Shown: positions 7,909-14,686 of the stretch, in pieces | Numbering within the stretch: position 1 is the first letter of the stretch | How the letters are laid out: each line of letters starts with the position of its first letter | DNA from: Spirochaetia bacterium | GTDB taxonomy: Bacteria > Spirochaetota > Spirochaetia > CADAEX01 | DNA length: 53,202 nt | Direction of reading: 5' to 3' | Assembly: GCA_017446885.1 (NCBI GenBank) | Contig: JAFSOR010000018.1 | Span: 64,758 to 117,959, forward strand | Position numbers and translations under genes: made by a program | The notes under the pieces: generated by a model | Databases searched by the model: none | What the model was told of the DNA's origin: nothing | What the model saw: only the letters and a program-made list of their open reading frames with translations

Positions 7909-8025
7909 ATAGAGATAAATTTCACTCTTACCCTGACAGATAACAGCATGGTAGCCTGTGTCGTCGGTCTTTCAGTCATATTTTTAATCGTATTCGGGTT
8001 TAAATCCCTAAGAGAAACGAAATAA
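7909..8025 (+). CDS. Small single-pass membrane protein, possibly started at ATA
   Basis: A 38-codon frame encodes a short polar N-terminus (ending TDNS), one strongly hydrophobic stretch of about 20 residues (VACVVGLSVIFLIVFGF) and a charged tail KSLRETK, the pattern of a one-span membrane microprotein. A perfect AGGAGG at 7897-7902 sits 6 bases before an ATA codon at 7909, and no ATG, GTG or TTG is at that spacing. The first ATG in frame is 7948, which would leave 25 residues and waste the ribosome site. It resembles the short OadG/oxaloacetate-decarboxylase gamma-like subunits only in general form; I do not assign a function. Confidence 0.4.
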   Translation: MEINFTLTLTDNSMVACVVGLSVIFLIVFGFKSLRETK

Positions 8026-8088
8026 AAGACATGCTGCACTGCCAGCTATTTAAGTTTTTCAGAGAGGAAGTTGGTTAGAAATTATTAA

Positions 8089-8289
8089 TTATAAAAGTCT
8101 TTCCATTGCGTCATTTTCATCGACAAACACAGTCTGCTCCTCTCCGCAACATATGGTATGAACTTCATAATTAATATCAGGGAATCCAGCACCTGCAAAA
8201 TTTACATATTCAACTTTTGCATTATGCACACATTGCTCTTTATCACAATACCAATAGATAGTATCCCCTGCTCTGAACTTTGTCATCAT
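8089..8289 (-). CDS. 66-residue Cys-containing protein coupled to the DUF2075 gene, unknown
   Basis: Not recognised. The small protein (MMTKFRAGDTIYWYCD...) has four cysteines, including an adjacent CC, and many aromatic residues, as in a compact beta-barrel or zinc-binding domain. Its ATG overlaps the TGA stop of the DUF2075 gene as ATGA, which implies translational coupling and a joint function. It shares the low G+C composition of that gene. An alternative start is the second ATG, 3 bases on. Confidence 0.6.
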   Translation of the reverse strand: MMTKFRAGDTIYWYCDKEQCVHNAKVEYVNFAGAGFPDINYEVHTICCGEEQTVFVDENDAMERLL

Positions 8290-10334
8290 ATTATCTCTAG
8301 CCCAATCTGCCTTAAATATTCATAGGTTGGATCATAATACTCTAATTTTCGTGTTTTATCTTTATCATTTCCTTCTGGAACAACTATTATCATACCTTGG
8401 CGAGCTCTGGTTAACAAAACCCTGTATGCATTCAGCTGATATTTTTTATCATCTTCTGCATTAATATGAAACCATTTACCGCCTCTAAAAGCATAGTTTT
8501 GCCAACCGTTTTTTGAATACCTAAAATCCCCATCCCAAATCACACATGCCCAATCCAGTTCAAGACCTTGAATATCAAATTCTGTTGCTGCATCTTCAAG
8601 GAAAAGTGATGAACGAATATCATCTTTGTCAGCTAAAAACCAATGTACTGTATCAGGATTTTGACGAACATCAATAGCTAATGGCTTAAGTCTATTAGCT
8701 TTTGAAGATACTATCATTCCATAACGTTCTGAACCTCTTGCTTTTTTGACCAACCATTCTTTTGCTTTATCAAGTGAACGCGTTAGAATAATAGGATAAG
8801 TTGTCTTAATTTCATCATGTAAATTTTTAGCTTTTTGAATATTTAAATCAAGTAATTCATGAACAAAGTTTGATACTTTTTCTGACCTGAATGAACGCAT
8901 TGAAACAGCCAAATGTAAAGCTGAGTTTTCGACAACACTTTTATTATTCAATAAAAGTTGTTTTAATTTTCCATCTGCATATTCTTTTTCTGTTAATTGA
9001 TTTGAAATATATATTTTCCAATTAGGAAATCTTTCATCAAGAGAACGAATCCATTCAGAGATGCCAGCTTCTCCTGTATTTATTTCTTGCCCACCACCAA
9101 CTAGGCAAATAATTACTGCCCAATCAGGACGCTGGTCCAAAGACCAGATAAGGAACTCTGGTTCTGAAAATGGAAAACTATTTATATGTTTTCTTCTTTT
9201 TAGCCAACGAAACAATTGCTCTTGAGTCCAAGCCCTTTGGGCCTCATCAAATATTGCAACATGTTCCACGTCTGCATATCCATCACTCTTATTTTTCTTG
9301 ATTTTTGTTTCATCGATTTCTATAGCTTTATTAACAATTGGAAATTTTATTTTTTCAAGAAATGTATTTCGATAATGATGAACAATTTGAATAAAAGCAC
9401 GTACCTCACGTCTCGCATCAGTAATAGAATATTTTTTCTTATTTTTCTGTTCCTCCTGTCGTTTTTTATCTCGAGCCAAAGCCTCAGAAAGAACACTTAC
9501 AAGTGGTTGATTTCCAGAAAGATAAACTGCTAAATCTTTCTTATCATATTGTTCTATAGCAACTTGCAATCCGACTAATGTTTTTCCAGCACCTGGAACA
9601 CCCGTCACAAAACAAATAGCTTTTTCTTTGCTTTGTCTTGTCTTTTCAATTATCTCTAATATGTAATTATTAGTTTTTACTAAATTTTCTGCAGACGCCT
9701 CTGTTTTAATAATATCTTCAACAGTATGATTATTAAATAATACACTTGCTGCTTGAATAATTGTTGGAGTTGGGGAATATCTGCTGTTTGCCCATTCTAG
9801 AATATTATCACAGAAATTGTTTTCATTTTTTTCTAGTATTTCCTTAATAATTGGATAAAGACTTTCTTCGTTAGAACAAATTGGTTCATAAACCTTATCA
9901 TCATAATAACTTGATAGATATTTATGTGATCGTTCTTTTGCCTTGGTTGCAACTAAAATTGGAACAATTAATTTATCATGACTTGCTTCATGGAAATTTT
10001 TAAGATCTAAAGCATAGTCCCAAACCTGTTCAATATCACTACGCAAATAATCTTTTTTACCGACTTTAAATTCCAATACAAATATTATTCCATGGAAAAC
10101 TAAAATAACATCAGCTCTTTTTCCTAGTCGAGGAATTGAATATTCAAATAATATTCGACCTCCAGAAAAATGGTTAACAATGTTTTTCATTATGATTATT
10201 TCATCAAGCCATGCTTCCATTTGTAGAGTATTAGAATCAAATGTATTTTCTCTTGCTATTTTTCCTAATATTTCATTTTCTGATTGAGAAAGAAAACTTT
10301 TAAAAGAATCCTCGTAAAAGAATCGCTCCACCAT
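8286..10334 (-). CDS. DUF2075-family ATPase with N-terminal PD-(D/E)XK-like nuclease domain
   Basis: Large (682 residues from ATG 10334) helicase-like NTPase. An N-terminal region contains KRADVILVF...VLEFKVG, the D-(x)n-E-x-K arrangement of PD-(D/E)XK nucleases, near residues 75-95. A Walker A loop GVPGAGKT follows at about 244-251 and a Walker B AIFDEAQ near 360. Late motifs are FDIQGLELDW and LTRARQGMIIVV, as in superfamily I helicases and Schlafen-like DUF2075 proteins. The gene is clearly A/T-richer than the flanking core genes and is bounded by a tRNA-like fragment, signs of transfer. A phage-defence role is plausible but unproven. A TATAAT box stands 6 bases before ATG 10334; the longer TTG frame at 10352 would lie inside that promoter. 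Confidence 0.8.
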   Translation of the reverse strand: MVERFFYEDSFKSFLSQSENEILGKIARENTFDSNTLQMEAWLDEIIIMKNIVNHFSGGRILFEYSIPRLGKRADVILVFHGIIFVLEFKVGKKDYLRSDIEQVWDYALDLKNFHEASHDKLIVPILVATKAKERSHKYLSSYYDDKVYEPICSNEESLYPIIKEILEKNENNFCDNILEWANSRYSPTPTIIQAASVLFNNHTVEDIIKTEASAENLVKTNNYILEIIEKTRQSKEKAICFVTGVPGAGKTLVGLQVAIEQYDKKDLAVYLSGNQPLVSVLSEALARDKKRQEEQKNKKKYSITDARREVRAFIQIVHHYRNTFLEKIKFPIVNKAIEIDETKIKKNKSDGYADVEHVAIFDEAQRAWTQEQLFRWLKRRKHINSFPFSEPEFLIWSLDQRPDWAVIICLVGGGQEINTGEAGISEWIRSLDERFPNWKIYISNQLTEKEYADGKLKQLLLNNKSVVENSALHLAVSMRSFRSEKVSNFVHELLDLNIQKAKNLHDEIKTTYPIILTRSLDKAKEWLVKKARGSERYGMIVSSKANRLKPLAIDVRQNPDTVHWFLADKDDIRSSLFLEDAATEFDIQGLELDWACVIWDGDFRYSKNGWQNYAFRGGKWFHINAEDDKKYQLNAYRVLLTRARQGMIIVVPEGNDKDKTRKLEYYDPTYEYLRQIGLEII

Positions 10335-10340
10335 ATTGTT

Positions 10341-10346
10341 ATTATA
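10341..10346 (-). promoter_or_regulatory. -10 box TATAAT of the DUF2075 gene
   Basis: Perfect TATAAT on the minus strand, 6 bases before ATG 10334. This excludes the upstream TTG as a start and predicts a leaderless transcript. Confidence 0.45.
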
Positions 10347-10379
10347 AAACAATTTTTGTTATTTTACCACTAAAAATTC

Positions 10380-10404
10380 GCAGGTCCGAGTCCTACCCCT
10401 GCTA
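10380..10404 (+). other. tRNA 3'-end-like fragment (T-arm plus acceptor strand), possible attachment-site remnant
   Basis: GCAGG, a 7-base loop TCCGAGT, CCTAC, then seven bases CCCTGCT and A read as a T-arm, acceptor 3' strand and discriminator of a tRNA; the T stem has one C/A mismatch. No D-arm or anticodon arm precedes it; the upstream bases belong to the A/T-rich DUF2075 region. Such 3' tRNA ends are left where integrative elements insert into tRNA genes. The intact partner tRNA is not in this window. Confidence 0.35.
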
Positions 10405-10413
10405 AACATACTC

Positions 10414-10528
10414 ACTCCAGAGTTTGGCGAGTTTTCGCTCCCGAATTTGTCAAGTTTTCACTCCAGATTTTGGCGAGTTTTCACTCCAGAATTTGGTGCT
10501 TTTTCAATCCACACTTTGGCAAAAGTCT
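10414..10528 (+). repeat. Five tandem copies of a 23-bp repeat
   Basis: Units begin at 10414, 10437, 10460, 10483 and 10506, with consensus ACTCCAG-ATTTGGCGAGTTTTC; copies 1, 3 and 4 are the best preserved and copy 5 is degenerate. There is no unique spacer, so this is not a CRISPR array. The array fills the gap between the tRNA-like fragment and the Nudix gene. Confidence 0.8.
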
Positions 10529-10555
10529 CCCCTTTCCATACCATAACTTTCCCGC

Positions 10556-10561
10556 TATACT
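10556..10561 (+). promoter_or_regulatory. -10 box TATACT of the Nudix gene
   Basis: TATACT lies 6 bases before ATG 10568 and no Shine-Dalgarno is present, consistent with a leaderless transcript. Confidence 0.4.
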
Positions 10562-10567
10562 TCCCAT

Positions 10568-10969
10568 ATGAAAACTATCCACGTTGTTGCAGCACTTATA
10601 TTCCGCACTACTCCAGAGGACACCAGGCAGCTCTTTGCCACCCAGCGGGGCTATGGGGAGTTCAAGGACGGCTGGGAGTTTCCAGGGGGCAAGGTTGAGC
10701 CTGGTGAAAGCCCACAGGATGCCCTTAAAAGGGAGATCCGGGAAGAACTGGCCACAGAGATAGAGGTGGGTGACTACATCAGTACCATCGAATACGACTA
10801 CCCCACTTTTCACCTCTCCATGGAGTGTTATGCCTGCTCAATAATTTCCGGCAGGCTGGAACTTCTGGAGCACGAGAACGCAGCATGGCTCTCAAAGGAG
10901 ACTTTGCGTACAGTCTCATGGCTCCCCGCTGACTTAAGTATTCTAGATAAAGTGGAAAAATTGCTTTAA
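10568..10969 (+). CDS. mutT: Nudix hydrolase, 8-oxo-dGTP diphosphatase (MutT) type
   Basis: Sanitises the nucleotide pool by hydrolysing oxidised dGTP. The Nudix box is complete: a Gly-rich start GGKVEPGES at residues about 38-46, then REIREEL at about 55-61, with the metal-binding glutamates in REIREE. The protein of 133 residues is the size of MutT, and the N-terminus MKTIHVVAALIF is a typical MutT first strand. It ends one base before the end of the convergent ADP-ribosylglycohydrolase gene. Confidence 0.88.
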   Translation: MKTIHVVAALIFRTTPEDTRQLFATQRGYGEFKDGWEFPGGKVEPGESPQDALKREIREELATEIEVGDYISTIEYDYPTFHLSMECYACSIISGRLELLEHENAAWLSKETLRTVSWLPADLSILDKVEKLL

Positions 10970-11767
10970 TTACCGCCCTAGCGCTTTATCAAACCGTTCC
11001 AGCACATCCACCATATCAGGCATAAGATAATCACGGCACTTGGACATCAGCCTGGGTGGCATACCGTAGAAAGCCTCGGCAATACCGCCTGTTATGCAGG
11101 CCTGGGTGTCGGCATCGCCACCTAAGGATACAGCAAGCCGTATAGCATCCTCGTAGTCCCTGCTGTCCAAGAAAGCCACTATTGCCTCGGGCACTGTCCC
11201 CTGGCAGGTCTCGTCAAACTCATAGTCGGGTCTGATCTGGTCACAGGTCCTATCAAGGTTGTAGTCGAACTCCTTCTGGATGTAGTCCTTTATCTCCTGC
11301 TTGCTCTTTCCTGTGCGGGCTAAAAAGATAGCTGCAGCTGTGGCATCTGCCCCGTCAATCCCGAATGGATGGTTGTGGGTTATCTCCGCAGTCCACCTTG
11401 CAACCTGCCGGGTTGTCTCCAGCGTGTCATAGAGCCAACCTGCTGCCGATACCCGCATGGCAGACCCGTTCCCATAGCTTCCATAAGGCTCGGTCATATC
11501 AGAGAAAAGCCAGCGATGGAACTGGCCGCCGTAGCCTGCAAACGGATACCTTGCTCCCCACTTCTTAAAGCTTTTTATCAGGGCTTTCTTGACCTCTTTC
11601 TCATCAGGGTTCTTCCCTGCCTCAAGAAGAACTTCTGCAACCGCAATGGTCATGACCGAGTCGTCGGTGAACATGGAATCGTCGCTTAAAAGCGGGAAAT
11701 CTGTTGTATCGATTGCATCAAATTCGTAGGGCGAGCCTACAATGTCGCCTAAAATTGCTCCGTACAT
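10970..11767 (-). CDS. ADP-ribosylglycohydrolase-family protein (DraG/ARH)
   Basis: Predicted cytoplasmic hydrolase that removes ADP-ribose from proteins or nucleic acids. The fold's dinuclear metal motifs are visible: FTDDSVMT near residue 35 and GGDADTQACITGGIAEA near residue 225, together with HNHPFG-like HNHPFGIDGADATAAA. Length is 265 residues from ATG 11767, which has AAGGAG 5 bases upstream; the longer open frame upstream is not supported by a ribosome site. The partner ADP-ribosyltransferase is not in the window, so it may reverse host- or toxin-derived modification or act in general metabolism. Confidence 0.85.
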   Translation of the reverse strand: MYGAILGDIVGSPYEFDAIDTTDFPLLSDDSMFTDDSVMTIAVAEVLLEAGKNPDEKEVKKALIKSFKKWGARYPFAGYGGQFHRWLFSDMTEPYGSYGNGSAMRVSAAGWLYDTLETTRQVARWTAEITHNHPFGIDGADATAAAIFLARTGKSKQEIKDYIQKEFDYNLDRTCDQIRPDYEFDETCQGTVPEAIVAFLDSRDYEDAIRLAVSLGGDADTQACITGGIAEAFYGMPPRLMSKCRDYLMPDMVDVLERFDKALGR

Positions 11768-11883
11768 CTTAACTCCTTCATTTCTTATATCATAATTATA
11801 ACACCAGGGTGTCGCAAATAATGCTACATATAACAAATTTTTTATAGACAACATTACTCCGCAGGAATAGAATATCCTTGAAT

Positions 11884-13185
11884 ATGGAACAGCAGCTGAA
11901 AGTATCTACCTTTCTAAAGTTCTGGGCGCCGCTTGCCCTGATGCAGATTATTATGAACTTCGAGTTCCCCGCTGTGATTGCCTTTATATCGCGCATTGGC
12001 GATGTAAAGGAGAACCTGGCCATATTCACTGTGGTAACGTCGCTGTCGCTGCTCCTTGAGGGTGTCATAATCCAGATGCTGTCTGCCGCCACCGCATTGT
12101 GCGACAGCTGGAACAACTACCAGCGTCTTAAGCACTTTCTCCTGGTGGTGCTGGCCCTGCTGCTTTTGACTCATATCTTCTGCATCCTGCCCGGGCCGTT
12201 CAACTTTATAGCAACTGTGCTTTTGAATCTGGAGCCCGACTATATAGAGAACACCCGGATATCATTCCTTCTTATGCTGCCCTGGGTTCCAACCATAGGT
12301 GTGCGCCGTCTGTGGCAGGGAGTCCTAATCCGCACAGGCCATACTGTGCAGGTGTCGCTTATTACTGTAATCAGGATAATTGTCTCCATAGCAGTGCTTG
12401 TAATCATGCTGTCGTTCAAGAGCGTGCCGGGCTTCTATGTGGCATCCATCTCGCTCAGCCTGGGTGTGACAGCCGGGGCGGTATCGGCATATATGTTTGC
12501 CCGGCCAGAACTTAAAAAGCTGCGGGGCACTGTGTCGCAAAAGGCTATGAGCTATAGAGAGCTTACCCTGTTCTACCTGCCCCTTGCCATGACATCGTTC
12601 GTGACCGAGGCCGACCGCCCAATAATAGCCGCCGGAATATCCCGCGGACTTTTGCCCACCGAATCCCTTGCCGGCTGGAGCGAGGTAATATCGGTCATAG
12701 CCATATTCCGTGCCCTATGCTACTCCACACAGGAGGCCTCCATAGCACTGTTCAGCACCAAAGAGAACAACCAGGTCATCCGCAAAGCGGTGTTCCACAT
12801 ATGCACTGTGGTGTGCGCAATATGCTTCTTCTGCATCTTTGTGCAGCCTGTGCGTGAATATATCCTTATAGACATCTCGGGCCTTACCCCGGAGCTTGCC
12901 CAGCTTTGCAAGGTGCCGCTTATGGTCATATCGCTCACACTTTTCACATTCCCGGTCATAGCATGGCTCAGGTCTGTGAACATATACAGCAAGACCACCC
13001 AGAACATAGGCTGGGCCGTGACATCGAACCTTATTGCTGTTACGCTGGCTGTAGTAGTATTGAACTGGGGATTCTCCATGGTAGGACTTATGATCGGTTC
13101 CATAAGCTATATTTTTGCCATGTATGCAGAATCAGGATACTTGACAATTAAAAGATTTAGTAGTAATAATTCTTACTTAGTATGA
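11884..13185 (+). CDS. MOP-superfamily (MATE-like) membrane transporter
   Basis: About 12 hydrophobic segments over 433 residues with no soluble domain. The pattern of long paired segments and small-residue-rich N-terminal halves (PLALMQIIMNFEFPAVIAFI, PLAMTSFVTEADRPIIAAGI) fits the MATE/polysaccharide-flippase superfamily, but not the well-known NorM type. Substrate unknown. The start may be ATG 11884 or the TTG at 11878; AGGA at 11863 serves either. A TAGACA-17-TAGAAT promoter ends at 11873. The 3' end overlaps the Fur-family gene as ATGA, so transporter and regulator are coexpressed. Confidence 0.7.
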   Translation: MEQQLKVSTFLKFWAPLALMQIIMNFEFPAVIAFISRIGDVKENLAIFTVVTSLSLLLEGVIIQMLSAATALCDSWNNYQRLKHFLLVVLALLLLTHIFCILPGPFNFIATVLLNLEPDYIENTRISFLLMLPWVPTIGVRRLWQGVLIRTGHTVQVSLITVIRIIVSIAVLVIMLSFKSVPGFYVASISLSLGVTAGAVSAYMFARPELKKLRGTVSQKAMSYRELTLFYLPLAMTSFVTEADRPIIAAGISRGLLPTESLAGWSEVISVIAIFRALCYSTQEASIALFSTKENNQVIRKAVFHICTVVCAICFFCIFVQPVREYILIDISGLTPELAQLCKVPLMVISLTLFTFPVIAWLRSVNIYSKTTQNIGWAVTSNLIAVTLAVVVLNWGFSMVGLMIGSISYIFAMYAESGYLTIKRFSSNNSYLV

Positions 13186-13565
13186 AGACGACAAGATTTT
13201 CAAAACAGAGAGAACTGGTGCTTAAGACTGTCCAGACTCATCTGGTGCATCCTACAGCCCAGGAGATCTATGGACTTACAAGAGAGGTTGACCCTACCAT
13301 AAGCATGGGTACTGTATACCGTAACCTTAACCTTCTGGCCGAGCAGGGCAAAATACTGCGCATAAAGGTGCCCGGAGGAGCAGACCGGTACGACGGCACA
13401 ATAAGGCCGCATAACCATGCAGTATGCACAAGGTGCGGTATGGTCATGGACTACGACTTCAACTTCGAAGCGCTGTCGGAGCAGCTTGCAACAAGCGGTT
13501 TCAAGTGCGAGGAGCTTAATATGACAGTCCGCGGAACCTGCAAAGAGTGCCTGTCAAAGGCTTAA
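13182..13565 (+). CDS. Fur-family regulator, PerR-like
   Basis: 127-residue metal-dependent repressor. The winged-helix core [19 protein letters not shown] and the following [19 protein letters not shown] match Fur/PerR, and two CxxC pairs (CTRC and CKEC) form the structural zinc site. PerR uses Fe(II) at a His/Asp site to sense peroxide. The gene precedes a rubrerythrin gene by 23 bases, a typical PerR target, which favours PerR over Fur. Start ATG 13182 overlaps the upstream transporter stop by 4 bases. No obvious PerR box could be recognised by eye. Confidence 0.88.
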   Translation: MKTTRFSKQRELVLKTVQTHLVHPTAQEIYGLTREVDPTISMGTVYRNLNLLAEQGKILRIKVPGGADRYDGTIRPHNHAVCTRCGMVMDYDFNFEALSEQLATSGFKCEELNMTVRGTCKECLSKA

Positions 13566-13588
13566 AATATAAGACATGGAGGAAAGGT

Positions 13589-14155
13589 ATGGCTAAATTT
13601 GTATGCCCGGTTTGCGGGTATGTTTTTGAGGGAGCTGCAGCACCTGCAGTATGCCCTGTATGTAAATATGCAGGACCTGACTGGAAAAAAGTTGAAGGAG
13701 AGATGAACTGGGCTGCAGAGCATGTTGTAGGCGTCGGAAAGAAGTTCGGACCAGACGTTCCTGCTGATGTCCAGGAGAAGATTATTGCTGGACTTAAGTC
13801 AAATTTCGAAGGCGAATGCTGCGAGGTTGGTATGTACCTGGCTATGGCACGGGTTGCCCACAGAGAAGGATATCCAGAGATCGGACTCTACTGGGAGAAG
13901 GCTGGACTTGAGGAAGCTGAGCACGCTGCAAAGTTTGCAGAGCTTCTGGGCGAGGTTGTAACCGACAGTACAAAGAAGAACCTGCAGATGCGGGTAGATG
14001 CAGAGAATGGAGCTACTGCAGGAAAGACAGAGCTGGCACTTCTGGCAAAGAAGTATAATCTGGATGCAATCCATGACACAGTTCACGAGATGGCACGGGA
14101 TGAGGCACGCCACGGAAAGGCTCTGAAAGGTCTTCTGGACAGATACTTCAAATAA
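13589..14155 (+). CDS. Reverse rubrerythrin (N-terminal rubredoxin plus ferritin-like diiron domain)
   Basis: Peroxide-reducing enzyme of anaerobes. The rubredoxin Fe(Cys)4 site is at the N-terminus (CPVCGY at residues 5-10 and CPVCKY about 14 residues later), followed by the four-helix diiron domain with [28 protein letters not shown] and [11 protein letters not shown] motifs. This order is the reverse of classical rubrerythrin and is that of clostridial revRbr. ATG 13589 (188 residues) is preceded by GGAGGAAAGG; the longer frame overlapping the PerR gene is not used. Position after the regulator suggests a peroxide-stress unit. Terminator at 14185. Confidence 0.93.
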   Translation: MAKFVCPVCGYVFEGAAAPAVCPVCKYAGPDWKKVEGEMNWAAEHVVGVGKKFGPDVPADVQEKIIAGLKSNFEGECCEVGMYLAMARVAHREGYPEIGLYWEKAGLEEAEHAAKFAELLGEVVTDSTKKNLQMRVDAENGATAGKTELALLAKKYNLDAIHDTVHEMARDEARHGKALKGLLDRYFK

Positions 14156-14184
14156 GAGAAACCTTCACAGAATACATTATAAAG

Positions 14185-14211
14185 GCCAGGGTATACACTC
14201 TGGCTTTTTTT
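14185..14211 (+). terminator. Terminator after the rubrerythrin gene
   Basis: GCCAGGGT (14185-14192) pairs with ACTCTGGC (14197-14204), one G.T wobble, loop ATAC, then seven T. It is similar in stem and loop size to the terminator at 7824. Confidence 0.85.
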
Positions 14212-14227
14212 ATGTTATTTTATAAAT

Positions 14228-14686
14228 ATGAAAAAGATTCTGATAGAGTATCTGTATCTTGACCTTAAGACCTGTGACCGATGTGTCGGCACAGATGCAG
14301 TTCTGGACAAGGTTGTGGAAGGACTTAAGCCTGCCCTGAGCCTTGCAGGATATCAAATTGAATACCTGAAGCAGGAGATCTCAACCCCTGAGCTTGCTGA
14401 GAAATATCACTTTCTGTCCTCCCCCACTGTCAGGGTCAACGGCCGTGATATATTCGGGAAGATCAAAGAGACCGGATGCAGCTGCTGCGGAGATATTGCA
14501 GGAACACATGTGGACTGCAGGGCTTATGAGGATGATGGAAAAACTGTGGAAGTCCCCACAGAGGAGATGCTTGCCGATGCCATACTGAGGGCTGTATATA
14601 ATCCTTCAGGCTGTTCCTGCGGGACATATAAGCTTCCAGGCAATTTAAAACGATTCTTTGTCGGAAAAAAGAGAAAAGCACTATGA
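14228..14686 (+). CDS. Cys-rich DUF2703-family protein
   Basis: 152-residue protein with a thioredoxin-like start: an early TCDRC pair at about residues 15-19, then SSPTVRVNGRDI, and Cys clusters GCSCCGD and CSCGTY. This matches the uncharacterised DUF2703 family, thought to be thioredoxin-fold proteins. The number of cysteines suggests metal or thiol chemistry, fitting the peroxide-stress neighbourhood. The start is ATG 14228; there is no clear ribosome site in the T-rich leader. The stop overlaps the next gene's ATG as ATGA. Confidence 0.75.
   Translation: MKKILIEYLYLDLKTCDRCVGTDAVLDKVVEGLKPALSLAGYQIEYLKQEISTPELAEKYHFLSSPTVRVNGRDIFGKIKETGCSCCGDIAGTHVDCRAYEDDGKTVEVPTEEMLADAILRAVYNPSGCSCGTYKLPGNLKRFFVGKKRKAL

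Noticed and set aside
7794..8039. Minus-strand 81-codon frame after the toxin-antitoxin terminator
   Set aside because: It overlaps the terminator and the better supported plus-strand microprotein and has no ribosome site.
10414..10528. Possible CRISPR array
   Set aside because: The 23-bp units are directly adjacent with no spacers, and no cas gene is in the window.
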